DNA from: Fragilaria crotonensis
Lineage: Eukaryota; Bacillariophyta; Fragilariophyceae; Fragilariales; Fragilariaceae
Length of the DNA: 64,000 bases
Assembly: GCA_022925895.1 (NCBI GenBank)
Contig: JAKSYS010000044.1
Coordinates: 62,001-126,000 of the forward strand
Direction: 5' to 3'
Shown: positions 32,318-42,847 of the stretch, piece after piece
How positions within the stretch are numbered: position 1 is the first letter of the stretch
Layout of the letters: the number at the start of each line of letters is the position of its first letter
Made by a program: the position numbers and the translations under genes
Notes under the pieces: model-generated
Told to the model about the DNA's origin: nothing
What the model saw: the letters and a program-made list of their open reading frames with translations, nothing else
The model's database searches: none

Positions 32318-32702
32318 CTTTTTGCCACCGAAGTGGTATTTTCCATTCTGGTCAGTATGTATGTACAGGAGGGGTCTGTAGACCCTTGTCGATACTGTGC
32401 TTCTGCTTACAGGATTGTTCAAGGTTGTCCCAGTTATTTTTGCTACCCTGGTGGCACGTAGGGTGGCAAATTTTTTACGTGAACGGTGCGTTGTTTTGCC
32501 ACTCGATCCGTGTTTTTGCCACTCGAATTAGTCGATCGTCGATTACTGGCCTCCCATGTGAAAAAATGGGTGTGCAGTCCGCATTACACTATGTTGTCAA
32601 AGCAGATCAGTGCTGGTTCTGCAACCCATGTTACAACGTATTCTCATTTTGCCACCCGAAGGACTTGCTGCGACTTTCCAATATTGTTGTTTTGCCACCG
32701 AA
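32318..32702. repeat. cluster of TTTTGCCAC(C/T)CGA(A) repeats
   Basis: Five direct copies at 32320-32332 (TTTTGCCACCGAA), 32494-32506, 32513-32527, 32647-32660 and 32690-32702, plus an inverted GGGTGGCAAA at 32461-32470. All lie within 440 bp upstream of the recombinase ATG. Possible recombinase-binding or promoter repeats. Confidence 0.85.
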
Positions 32703-32754
32703 CGATTCTCAATTAATACTTCTATACATTCAAGTATCTATTACGTTGTCTTTC

Positions 32755-34755
32755 ATGCCGCCTCCTTGTTATCTTCGCACTAAGAAAGAAAAGATCTACT
32801 ATCGCTACCTTGTTTGCTTCATGACCTTTAAGGACAACACGGATTACGACAAGGATTCTAATATTGTTGAATTCACACAAGAACAACTTCTAGCAATCAC
32901 TCCGGATGACTTGAAGCGATGGATGTGTGTGACAGCATACGGAGTGGCCGATCCAGGTCCCGACGATCGGCCAACCCATGCACGATCAGTTTCCCTTGAA
33001 AATGCAAAGAAGGCAATATCTTTCTTCATGCCGAGAAAACAGCCGTGGGATGATCCAAGCATGGTTGGAAATCCAACAAGATCTATTGCAGTTAATGGTT
33101 TGATTCGAAGTATTCGGAGGCATGAGGTAAGGGGCGAGGGAGTACCAAGCAGTGCTAAACGAGCTGTAACAAAAGCAGAGTTCGAGCAGGCCATGAACCA
33201 ACTCAACTCATTTGATGACATCCACCGAAAGTACATGATTCCAGCGGCTTGTAAATTCCAATTTGCTATGATTGGGCGTGTTGATGATGTGTGCCATTTT
33301 AAGGAGGTCGATTTGAATGTCAATCCCCTTCTTCCCTCCAGTCTGGTCGCTCGTATCCGCTGGTCAAAGAATGTAATGGAAGAACGCAACTCCCCAAGAC
33401 AGATGATATTTGGAAGCATGGACACAAGGTATTGTGTTCTTCTTTCACTCGGCATCTACTACCTGGAGGTATGGTGTGAAGCTGGGGATGGTCTTGGAAG
33501 TCCATACCTGTTTGGTTGTAGCGATGATCCAGACAGAAACAAAGCATTTATAGCCAACAAGTTGAAGCGCCACATTTGGGATGCAACCAACGATGCGGGT
33601 AACTCAATGTTGGAAGCGAGCAATCTACTCGGGACACACAGTTTACGAAAGTTCTCAACATCGTACGCAATGCGGAATGGTTGTCCGAAAGATTATGTTG
33701 CAGCTCGAGGCCGCTGGAGGAAGAAACAGGTTGTAGATCGTTACATCGACATCGAACTTCCTTACCCAGATGCAAAGGTGGCATCGGTTCTTGCAGTTGG
33801 AGGGCCCATGAAATATGTTGTGAAAAACGGCAGCGGTGTTCTGGACAATTGGTTGTTGACCCAAGTAGTGCCTCACTTGTCTCGATCGGTGACCTTGAGT
33901 CAGCAAGTTGCTTTAGTGTTGGCTCCACCCGTCCTTTGGGCTGCATTTGAAGAATCGATGGAACTCTACATGCCAGTTAACCTTAGGAATCGCATTCAAG
34001 CTGCCTACAATGCACTTGAGAATCGATTGCCTGTGGGACAGAATCCTGTTCAGCGGATTCCGATTATTGTGACTGGCCATGACGACCAGGTTTTTATCAC
34101 AGAGGTCTTCCCCGAAGAGGACGTTGATCGCCTTAATGGACGAGTTAGGAACTTAGCAGCAAATATTGGGGGAGGCGGTGGTCGTGACGACTTGTTGAGA
34201 GCAGTGCATGCTCAGGTTGGCATCCAGAGGCGCGAAGGGCATGCCAGGGGCGAAGCACTCATAGGAAGGCTTGATCGCCTCAGTGAATACGTTTCACAGA
34301 TGGATCAACGGCACACCCAACAAATGAACACCCTTCGTCGATCTGTCCATCGGGTTGCACTTCAACCTGTGCAACGTCCTCGTGTTGATGAGGATGGTGG
34401 GTTTGATGGAGGACAGCAGGATGCAGGAGAGGCAAATGCAAGGGAGAATGCGACATTGATTAAAAACCCGAGGTCACTCCACCTGCTCTGGCAAGAATAC
34501 GAATTTGGTATCGGAGGGCGAAAGCCTGCCAAAAATTTCAATGCCATTGAGCGGGGTAGGGTGAAATATGCCTACTACCGACGAAAGATTGCATGGGAAA
34601 TGATTGCAGGGCTTGTTCGTGGAGGTCACACAGCCCAAGTTGCAATCGACATGATTTACGAAATCTATGGTGCATCAACTGGGGTGACAACAATTCTAAG
34701 AACAATGCGACACGACATGGCAGCTGGACGAGTGCATCCCAGTCTTCGTGTCTAG
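32755..34755 (+). CDS. Crypton-type tyrosine recombinase with GCR1_C DNA-binding domain
   Basis: A 666-residue protein from ATG 32755; the open frame extends upstream but begins with TTG. It has an N-terminal SAM-like core-binding region (ISFFMPRKQPW, GNPTRSIAVNGLI). The catalytic domain has R175 (AMIGRVDDV), a likely beta-hairpin K205 (RWSKNVMEE), H295-x2-R298 (THSLRKF), GRWR (319-322) and nucleophile Y330 (VVDRYID), the complete R-K-HxxR-Y set. A linker/coiled region (GRLDRLSEYVSQMDQRH) precedes a C-terminal GCR1_C-like domain (LWQEYEFGIGGRKPAKNF ... YYRRKIAWEMI). It would excise and integrate the element through a DNA intermediate. The frame is intact, so the copy may be active. Confidence 0.88.
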   Translation: MPPPCYLRTKKEKIYYRYLVCFMTFKDNTDYDKDSNIVEFTQEQLLAITPDDLKRWMCVTAYGVADPGPDDRPTHARSVSLENAKKAISFFMPRKQPWDDPSMVGNPTRSIAVNGLIRSIRRHEVRGEGVPSSAKRAVTKAEFEQAMNQLNSFDDIHRKYMIPAACKFQFAMIGRVDDVCHFKEVDLNVNPLLPSSLVARIRWSKNVMEERNSPRQMIFGSMDTRYCVLLSLGIYYLEVWCEAGDGLGSPYLFGCSDDPDRNKAFIANKLKRHIWDATNDAGNSMLEASNLLGTHSLRKFSTSYAMRNGCPKDYVAARGRWRKKQVVDRYIDIELPYPDAKVASVLAVGGPMKYVVKNGSGVLDNWLLTQVVPHLSRSVTLSQQVALVLAPPVLWAAFEESMELYMPVNLRNRIQAAYNALENRLPVGQNPVQRIPIIVTGHDDQVFITEVFPEEDVDRLNGRVRNLAANIGGGGGRDDLLRAVHAQVGIQRREGHARGEALIGRLDRLSEYVSQMDQRHTQQMNTLRRSVHRVALQPVQRPRVDEDGGFDGGQQDAGEANARENATLIKNPRSLHLLWQEYEFGIGGRKPAKNFNAIERGRVKYAYYRRKIAWEMIAGLVRGGHTAQVAIDMIYEIYGASTGVTTILRTMRHDMAAGRVHPSLRV

Positions 34756-36387
34756 ATGTAGAGTTTGCAAATTAGAGGCTGTAACAACAAGCATAGCAAA
34801 ATGAATGCGATTAAATTTACTTCATGTTACACCACCGCGGTGTAATGAAAAATAATGTGTTCGGACATCATAAATTCTTGTGCTCAATTTGGACTGGTTA
34901 CTGTGAGAGTGCGAGACCGTGAAAGTGTGAGAAATAAGCCAGCATGGCAAGACAAGCACAATTAAGAATGCTTCGACCAATATTCGAACTTCATGTACCA
35001 ACAATTGTACCAACAATTAATGAGGAGTAGTACTCCAACACTCCGAGTACTCACCAATCTGATCTGGTGGCTGGTGGTCCAAGGAAAGCATCAAAAACTT
35101 CGATTCCCTGGATCACGTCTGCATCATCTTCCGGAAATTTAAGCTTTTAACAGCAGTACTTCGAGTACTGCTACGGGTTGTCATCGTAAAACAGCGGATG
35201 CCTGTTGATGCACACGTTCTCAAAGAGATGAATAATGCCAGTCTCTCGTATATGTCGGTGTGAAGGAGGTCTTCGCGGACATGTACAATGTACAATAAAG
35301 ATTTTGTGGGCCAAACTTGACTTGGCAGCCATGAATGATACATGTACATGCTCGGAGCTCTGAGTATGCTCCGAGTCTTCGAGTACACCTACGCAAGGCC
35401 GTAGCCAGCACGCGGAGTACGAGTACTTGTGGAATGGTTTCCCGCGTTTGCTTTTACGTGCACGACGTATGGTAGTAGAGAATGGCTTTGTGCGTTTGTT
35501 GTTTGTTGCTGTTGCTCCAACGCGCACCCCAAAATCAAAAATTACTGTCAGACAAGGAAGTGACTAGTAACGTACACTTCGTACTTAATTGTACATCATG
35601 TACATTTAATAGTAGGTCTACTCGGTGGCAAAAATCTGAGCACAAAATGAAGATACTGGCACAGTACTCGAGTACCAGCAGGTACCAGGGTACAAGTTAT
35701 GACATACAAGTACGACGTGACTTGTGGATCACAATTTGCTTGCGTCCGAAATCGGAGTATCGTACCATGTATATATGTATTCGGAGGGTACCCACCCGAG
35801 TTGGATTCGCCTCGTCGTTTGCTTGCTCTTCTCCAGATTCCCAGAAGATCACGACGCTCACGACTCACACACTCGCGGCATGCGGCCTGAACTGAGTCAA
35901 ACCATTCCCACGAAACTCGGAGAGTGACTGATAAGTGGTATCGTTCGAATCCATACATGGGTTAGCGGCCCTATGAAATGTATGAACATACTACTCAAAC
36001 TGCATGGCAGGCGGTAGCAACTCCCCACCGGTAGGTTGAGATTTCATGTTTGGGACGTTCATCCTAAGGAACGACCAAGGGTTTGATTGCGTCCTATGAT
36101 ACTGGGCTGAACCCCAGCATACTCGCAATCGAATCCTAAGACATACCCTCTTCTGATCATCTGCGATGATCCCAAAGATTCAACATTTGGTTATAGCAGC
36201 AATTTACTTCTACTCTCGTCATACACGTAGCATTTTATCAGTCGTAGTAGGCAAGATGTACTCGATTCTAGAAGTCAAACCAAACTTAATCCGCTGGAGT
36301 GCACTTCCAACACATGGGTGGTACACTCAGCTTACCCTTAACCTTTCGAATCACATGAACAATCACTTTCACACACAAAGATCCGAT
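34756..36387. other. intergenic, GTAC/CGAGTAC-rich
   Basis: No supportable gene. Unusually dense in GAGTACTC, CGAGTAC, GTACATGTAC-like words (35020-35170, 35280-35430, 35570-35780). The left end probably includes the Crypton 3' end. Confidence 0.5.
34827..34845. repeat. 7-bp inverted repeat (TTACACC/GGTGTAA) 72 bp after Crypton stop
   Basis: Arms 34827-34833 and 34839-34845 with a 5-nt GC-rich loop. Could be a 3'-end hairpin or element boundary; function unknown. Confidence 0.55.
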
Positions 36388-37146
36388 TTACAGCAAGTAA
36401 ACAGAAGCAAAAGCAGCGCCGAGAGCTGCAGCGAAGAGCCCATATCCAGTGGCACTCGACGTGGGCGAAGGGGCCTTGCTCCCAACAGGGCTCTTGCGGG
36501 TTGGATCTTCAGAGGGAATACTTGATGGCGTGAATGATGGAACATCAGACGGGATTGCTGATGGAAGAGAGGAACTCTCAGCAGCAGATCCACCTTCAGT
36601 CGGTGGGGCGGTCGGAGCTGCGGCGCCAGTAGAAATGAAAGTGGCGTCCGGGGTCGGAAGGGAGGTTGGGACGCTACCGGGACCAACGGTGACAGGTGAA
36701 GCGGTAGTAGGAGCAACAGGCGAGGTAGGACCTATCGAAACGACTGTAGGTGTGTCACCAGAAAGAGTCAACGAGAGAGACCGACCGCAGAACCCATACT
36801 TGGAATCACTGGCAATAGCTGTGATGGTATCTGTTCCCTCAGGCAACACAACCGAACCGACTGATCGCGCAAAGGGTTGTTCATTGGGGTGGGAGTATAG
36901 GATGTCACGTTTTCCCAAGAGTACATAGGTATCATTGGCAAACACCGACCGAATCTCAACGCGGTTGCAGAAGTGCTCGGTCGTAGTAACTTCGTAAGGC
37001 GCAAACATGTGGGGTAAGATCTCCCAGCCATCCGCCGTTAGCTCAATGGCTTCCAACTCGACGATGTCGCAGCAGTTGTATTCAGCCCCAGAAACACCAA
37101 GAAGGAGAGCTAGTACAGCAGTAGCGAATGAAGTTTGCTTCATCAT
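36388..37146 (-). CDS. secreted/GPI-type Pro-Ser-rich surface protein
   Basis: A 252-residue protein from ATG 37144-37146; the longer frame starts with GTG. It has a signal peptide (QTSFATAVLALLLGVSGA), then an ordered domain with conserved cysteines (YNCCDIVELEA, FCNRVEIRSV, GFCGRSLSLTLSGDTPT). A Pro/Thr/Ser-rich stalk follows with SAIPSDVPSFTPSSIPSEDP repeats and a final hydrophobic tail (YGLFAAALGAAFASVYLL), consistent with a GPI or tail anchor. Paralogous to the broken gene at 31324-32173, same strand, 4.2 kb away with the Crypton between. PS-x-PS repeats are common in diatom extracellular proteins. The function of the Cys domain is unknown. Confidence 0.78.
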   Translation of the reverse strand: MMKQTSFATAVLALLLGVSGAEYNCCDIVELEAIELTADGWEILPHMFAPYEVTTTEHFCNRVEIRSVFANDTYVLLGKRDILYSHPNEQPFARSVGSVVLPEGTDTITAIASDSKYGFCGRSLSLTLSGDTPTVVSIGPTSPVAPTTASPVTVGPGSVPTSLPTPDATFISTGAAAPTAPPTEGGSAAESSSLPSAIPSDVPSFTPSSIPSEDPTRKSPVGSKAPSPTSSATGYGLFAAALGAAFASVYLL

Positions 37147-39031
37147 TGTGGTAGGATTATTTTTTTGTGGTAACACCTTGAGCTAGAAAGGATTCTGTCC
37201 GAGTCAGGGATTGTGCGGACTTCTATGGAATCGTGGCGTTGTGCGCCTTGAACGATTCATGGGGATGGAGACCCTCTCCGCAGCGTCGGCAGCAAATTTA
37301 CTTAGAGGACAACGGGCGACAGGAATCCGTTGGTATGCCTACTATGGGTAATAATTCGATACTAGAACAGCCCACCAATGTTTGGATTAAAGTGATTGGT
37401 ATGTATATTATTCAACCTTGTATAGCCGAATTCCCGTTTGGCGCCCAATCTCTGTGAAGAGTGCACACTCCATCCCTGTCGCATGTTTCGTTACTTACAA
37501 TCTTCCGATTCTCATCCCCTCCTTTCGTGTTGAGTGCGTCGGAAAAATCTCCCTCTTATGTTTTTTATATAGCGAGGATCAGATTATACATGTACAACAG
37601 CGTCGTGGATTCAAAACATAATACATATCATCGCATCTGTATGTATGATTTTTCCTGCTAGTACGATTGTGACACATCGCGCTCGCGCATCCAACGAAAT
37701 CCGTACCGTTGCTCTAGTATTGCGAGCATGTACGGTGCTCACCCGTCCTACAGTAATCTTTTATATCGGTGCGAGAATGATTTTCGTATGACTTGCATCT
37801 TGTGGATTGTGGCTGTAAGGCTGTGAGCAGATGTGGATGGTTGCTCAGCTGCGTCGACCATCATTCGTGAGTTCGGACAGAGTCGACTCGTTTTAGGGCG
37901 CTCCTCTACTGCTCGTAGTTAATGGTTCAGTGTCGCCTGTTTCGACTGTCAACACGTCAACACCACCAGTGTAAGTGTACCGTGATCTACTCCAAGTACA
38001 CTTATAGGATTGGAAGCAGGAATGGGTTCTTCTATCCCTGTCTCGCAAGTCGCCCGACTCTGGATCCGGAACGTCTAGATTCGTACTGCGACACAGGGTT
38101 AATCCACTCTTCTTATTGGTGGTAATCTAATCGTGCATCTGCACCGCATCCTGCAAGCTTTGATACATGTATCAATGTGCTCGGATGTGGGATTGTCTTC
38201 CAACGCTTCTTTTGGGTTGGCGCACCATTCCGATTGGAATGGTCCTGTTCACGAGGTGCGCGGAGTCGCTAAGAAGTTGTCACGCTCCATACGAACGAAA
38301 AGTCTTTGGATGTGATCCACACGATAAAGCGGAACATTTGATGGGCGATCCGAAGATCGATGGACGCGTCGCTTATTCGAAGGTTGCCTGAGTACGTACC
38401 AAGGGTAGCAATGGCGTCCGCTTGACTCTAGTTTTGCATCGCTTGAAAAGGCTATGTAGCACGTGAAAAGATTTGTTTTTGAGTTCGATACCAAACTAGG
38501 TCTGGCTAGCTAGACCGGAGCCCGGAGTACGCAAAGCCTTCACCTGAGTAGACTGTGCCCCCCAATCCCCAATTGACATGAGACCGTGAGTAACGGCGCC
38601 GACTAATCCACAGGTGGGAGGCCCTAAGCATACTACAATTAGACTATGTACGACTATAGACTCCCGGTATCTACTACCGGTGTGTACCAGACTATGCTAC
38701 GCCAGTTCTCCATTCAAAATAATTTGGGCTCGGAGCTCGAATTCGTGAGACACGCCGACACGCCTCACGCCTCTAACCTTCAAGCCCATGTCATATCATG
38801 CACTCTATCGAGTTCCCATCCGTTAGACCCTCATTAATCATACGAGTTTTGACGCTATTAACCCAACCTACTATCTTATTCTGTGGTCACATGTTCGTAA
38901 GGTGGTGATTCAATGCGCGAGAGCCTACTTTTACTTGGTGCCCGTACTACAAAGCATCTGGATAGCTATCAAAGTCGAATGTGCTGAACTGAGAGTATCC
39001 ATCATAAAGGACAAGAAGGAATCTAGCAGAC
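37147..39031. other. intergenic, no gene seen
   Basis: A nearly 1.9-kb stretch with only short unconserved open frames (37233-37457, 37922-38125, 38646-38837). No RNA gene or repeat of note was recognised. Confidence 0.5.
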
Positions 39032-40852
39032 ATGTCAATATCAAATCCAAATTCAGAGTCTGGGTTTCAGGATGCTCCGGTCCTCGATTTCGGTCGTTCC
39101 AAGCGCGTCCGGCGACGGATGCACTTTTTGACGGGCATGGCAGCCATTGGTGGGTTCTTGTTTGGATACGATACGGGGGTGATCTCGGGTGCCATGCTTC
39201 CGATTCAACGAACATTTTCATTGAGCAGTGTACAACAGGAAATTGTGGTGTCATCGACCGTGCTGGCGGCCTTTGTGTCGTCATTATTCGGCGGAACGTT
39301 GAATCGAACGTTGGGGCGCCGACAAACTATTCTCATCGCTGCGGCAGTGTTTTCGCTGGGAGCACTGCTTCTTGGATGTTGCTGGAACTATCCGACGTTG
39401 GTATTGGGAAGAGTCGTAGTTGGAGTTGGGATTGGCATTGCATCGTTGACAACTCCCATGTACATTGCCGAGGTGGCAATGCCACAGATGCGTGGTCAGC
39501 TTGTGACAATCAACGCTCTTCTGGTCACTATTGGACAATTTGTTGCCGGCATGGTGGACGGCATCTTTGACAGGTACATGCCAGAGAATGGATGGAGGTG
39601 TATGTTAGGACTGGCGGCCGTGCCATCAATAATTATGTGGATTGGTTTCTTGCGTCTACCAGAGTCGCCACGATGGCTTGCCATGCAGGGACGGGTGGAT
39701 GAAGCCGACGAGGTACTGAGAACGATTCGAGACTTCGACCAAGATGCTTCAGACGAACTACACGAAATTGTCCAGTCGCTGCAGGTGCGACAGCATGGAT
39801 CTCTACTCGTCTGTGACAGCAACGGCAACATGATAGGCAATGACGGGAGCGAAGACAGACCTGATGCTTCTGATTGCGAATCATTCGACGACAATGGCGG
39901 ATTTTGGAAACGTGTGATGGCAATGACCTCTGACCCGCCAACTCGACGAGCCCTCCATTTGGGGTGTGGTATTATGGCACTACAACAACTGTCAGGCATT
40001 AATACTGTCATGTACTACGCAGCGAGTATCTATGAAATGTCCGGATTTCATGAGCTGACAGCAGTTTGGTTAGCGGGATTCACGGCACTAGCACAAGTGG
40101 CTGGAATTGCTTTGAGCATCGTTTTGGTGGAACGCGCAGGGAGAAGAACGCTTGTATTAGCATCCTTGTCGCTTGTGACGATAAGTTTGATTGGACTGGG
40201 AGCTTCGTTCTTCCTATCTCGTATGTATTCAGATGGTGTGACTGAATCGTTCGGAAGCTGCGAATCGCAGCCTGCTATCGTATGGAGTGGAAAAACCCAG
40301 TACTGCTACGACTGTGCTGAAATCAAAGGATGCGGCTTCTGCGGTGGTGTTTGCACTGAAGGCAATGAGAATGGACCATTCAGTGGGGATCCTCAGTGTC
40401 AAGCGCAATGGACTTACAAGAACTGTCCGAATCCATATGGATACATGTCCGTCTTCTTCATGGTTGCCTATCTACTCGCATTTGGTATTGGGATGGGTGG
40501 CCTGCCGTGGACCATAAACTCTGAAATTTATCCCCTAAAATTCCGTTCCCTGGCCGTCAGCTTCAGCACTGCTACCAATTGGATTGGAAACCTGCTAATA
40601 AGTGCGACCTTTCTTTCCATCAGCTCCCCACGTGCACTCGCCGCGTATGGATCTTTTTGGCTCTACGGGAGCATAGCATTTGTGGGGTCCATTTGGCTCT
40701 ATGTGTACATGCCGGAAACAAAGGGACTAAGTTTGGAGGAGATTGAACAATTATTTCGACGAGAACGAGATGGCGCCGGATACACTGTACCAACGGAAAG
40801 CAGTTCACTATCACATCAGACCTCGCGAGGCCACGATGCATTGGAGCATTGA
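39032..40852 (+). CDS. MFS inositol/sugar transporter (INT/HMIT-like)
   Basis: A 606-residue protein, single exon, ATG 39032, with 12 predicted membrane helices. Sugar-porter signatures are [15 protein letters not shown] (40-54), GRR at 95-97, PESPRWL (210-216), [42 protein letters not shown] and PETKG. Between helices 9 and 10 lies a Cys-rich loop ([18 protein letters not shown], then two more C) typical of plant INT and animal HMIT inositol transporters. Proton-coupled myo-inositol (or related polyol) uptake at the plasma membrane or a vacuole is therefore likelier than hexose transport. Converges on the Rossmann protein 50 bp downstream. Substrate unproven. Confidence 0.88.
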   Translation: MSISNPNSESGFQDAPVLDFGRSKRVRRRMHFLTGMAAIGGFLFGYDTGVISGAMLPIQRTFSLSSVQQEIVVSSTVLAAFVSSLFGGTLNRTLGRRQTILIAAAVFSLGALLLGCCWNYPTLVLGRVVVGVGIGIASLTTPMYIAEVAMPQMRGQLVTINALLVTIGQFVAGMVDGIFDRYMPENGWRCMLGLAAVPSIIMWIGFLRLPESPRWLAMQGRVDEADEVLRTIRDFDQDASDELHEIVQSLQVRQHGSLLVCDSNGNMIGNDGSEDRPDASDCESFDDNGGFWKRVMAMTSDPPTRRALHLGCGIMALQQLSGINTVMYYAASIYEMSGFHELTAVWLAGFTALAQVAGIALSIVLVERAGRRTLVLASLSLVTISLIGLGASFFLSRMYSDGVTESFGSCESQPAIVWSGKTQYCYDCAEIKGCGFCGGVCTEGNENGPFSGDPQCQAQWTYKNCPNPYGYMSVFFMVAYLLAFGIGMGGLPWTINSEIYPLKFRSLAVSFSTATNWIGNLLISATFLSISSPRALAAYGSFWLYGSIAFVGSIWLYVYMPETKGLSLEEIEQLFRRERDGAGYTVPTESSSLSHQTSRGHDALEH

Positions 40853-40902
40853 TGTATGTATCATAGCGTTTTGTAGCTAGTATGCGTTACGTGACGTACG
40901 TC

Positions 40903-42124
40903 CTATTTTTGTACGGTCCAAACTTGCACCGACTTACCAACCAGTTCTTCGTTTGTGAGCGCATCTACAGCGGCACGGGCGGCATCGCGACGATTGATGC
41001 GTCTCCGCGATTCCTTCTTGAGGTCGTCGTCGTCGACTATTGATGGTTCTTGCAACGTAATGTCAAGACTTTCTTCGACAAAATTATCATCATAGCGTGC
41101 CATTTGTAGGATGGTATACGTTAGTGAGGGGAATTCATTCTTGAGAATGTCTTCTCCCTCTCGTTTAAGACCATTGAATGTTCCAAATGGAGTCTCAAAG
41201 TCTTGAAACGCATTCGGTGCTGTCGACACTAGAACAACGTTGATAGGATCATTTCGCACTGACTTATTCCTCCGAATGCAGGTTGAAGTCCTTCTCGCTC
41301 GTTCCACGCTTTGCTTTGCAGATTATTCTTGAGACCACCGAGGATGTTTCGTAGTCCTTCGATCTCCACCCGTCCCTTGGTGGGATCGGCGATAGCTCGA
41401 AACAAAAAGCCAATATTGAGTCCCGATACTGCTCGGGGAGTGTTACCATTAAAGTCAGTCGCGCAGTAAATGATGGAATCAACTCCCTCAGTAATTGTAT
41501 TGCACTGCACAGGATCTAAAAGTTCCACAGGCACCACTCGTATCTTGTTCAAATTGTAATCCTTCATTTCATCTGAAAACCGAAATGTGGCCGTCCGATC
41601 ATCGGCACTCCACGCTGGTCCGATGGTACCCACGCCATCTTCCGCCCCGACTTCATAGGAAAGACGTCCGTATCCACGCGCCGTTGGGGAATTTTCTCCC
41701 ACATAATGGACTGCCGCCACCAGTTCTTCGATTTCGGGATGATTACGTAACAAATAACGACACACCATGGATCCCACGCGACCGTTGGCTCCCAGAACCA
41801 GAATTCTCTTTTTGCGGAGGGACATGCCAGTCTCTTCTTCCACTGCCACAGCTGTCTGAACTGGACGATATAAATCATTATTATTTCGGGGTCGATTCTC
41901 GGCCCCCAGTGCGTCCTCTAACTTTTGGATCTCCTCTCGAAGTTCTTTTGCCTTGGCTTTCAATCGAGCGGCTTCATCATTATCATCGGGTTGTGGCGAG
42001 GAGAGGGAGGAAAAGAGGAAGTGTGGGAGCGTAAGCGACTTGCTGGTGTGACGAGGAAAGCCTCAGAAAGGCTGGCCAAGCCCAACAGGACCCCGATCCG
42101 CTGCGCACTGCGTACTACCTTCAT
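40903..42124 (-). CDS. plastid-type atypical SDR (NAD(P)-binding Rossmann) protein, two frameshifts
   Basis: ATG at 42122-42124. Residues 1-20 form a signal peptide ending SEAF|LVTPASRLRS, which resembles the bipartite plastid signal of diatoms (aromatic residue at +1 or near the cleavage site). A one-base shift near 41994-41998 (a C-run) leads to a coiled-coil segment (LKAKAKELREEIQKLEDAL). The Rossmann start RILVLGANGRVGSMVCRYLL has GxxGxxG. SIIYCATDFNG follows, then after a second shift near 41265-41270 INVVLVSTAPNAFQDF and YTILQMARYDDNF to the end. Apart from two single-base shifts the sequence is conserved, so an assembly-error explanation is attractive. Probable plastid NAD(P)-dependent protein of the SDR_a5/NmrA kind; no substrate is assigned. 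Confidence 0.7.
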
Positions 42125-42847
42125 CGAGTTGTTAATTGTGAATTGTGACGCAACATAGATACACCGACCACCGGCGGGGTGTGCTTGTTCGAAGTGAACA
42201 ACACGAAAGCACGACGGAGAAGATGTAGGATCTGGGACCACGTAAGTGACGACTACAGTCACGAGTCAGGAGTCACGAGAATTGCAATGAATGCAAATGT
42301 TTGGTAGGTACGTCGTATGTCATGTACACATCAGTACTATGGGACGTACTACTGTAGAAGGTAGTACTGTACCTCTTTTGTACTGTCAACCAAACTTCCG
42401 TCGTCCGTCAGCATGAGCCATGTGCACTGGCGTGTATGTTGAAAGTTGAAGGACGTCACCTGTTCAGTTGTATAGTACAGGTACCAGTACCAGGCTTGGC
42501 GTACAGCACCTGCTCGCCCATTATCGAAAAAACCGTACCCCAAATTACCCCTTTTGCATCAAGGTCCAGTAGAAAAAGTACTTCAAAATCCCCGTAATTG
42601 GTGAGGGGGAGTTTGTGGAACATTCTGTTCGAAACGCACATGGGCATTCGGTACCAGGTACTGTACCAAATCCATGCATCGCATTCGCAAACGACACAAA
42701 TTGAACACTTGAAGAGGATTGGTTTGTTGTTGCATTCAATGGATTCATCAGCCCGACTCACGACCCAACGAGCAGAAACCCAGTCTCCAAACATTCGCCA
42801 ACAATCGAATCGAATCACCGCGCAAGCCTGACATACACTACCACGCC
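42125..42847. other. intergenic between divergent genes
   Basis: Shared 5' region of the Rossmann gene (minus) and the cupin gene (plus). GTAC-rich at about 42300-42370 and 42478-42500. The plus frame upstream of 42848 opens only with TTG. Confidence 0.5.

Larger units (their letters stand above)
32318..34755 (+). mobile_element. Crypton-type tyrosine-recombinase transposon (boundaries approximate)
   Basis: Called from the tyrosine recombinase/GCR1_C gene (32755-34755) and the repeat-rich 5' leader. Cryptons lack TIRs and make only short target duplications, so exact ends cannot be fixed from one copy. The left end is placed at the first TTTTGCCAC repeat, the right at the stop codon. Cryptons with this domain pair are known from fungi, stramenopiles and animals. 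Confidence 0.72.

Noticed and set aside
35930-35965. GTTCGAATCC, a tRNA B-box-like string
   Set aside because: No A-box or cloverleaf arms fit around it; no tRNA gene recognised in the window.
38902-39570. 222-codon plus-strand open frame
   Set aside because: Alternative frame of the transporter N-terminus.
41495-42034. 179-codon plus-strand open frame
   Set aside because: Antisense shadow of the Rossmann gene.
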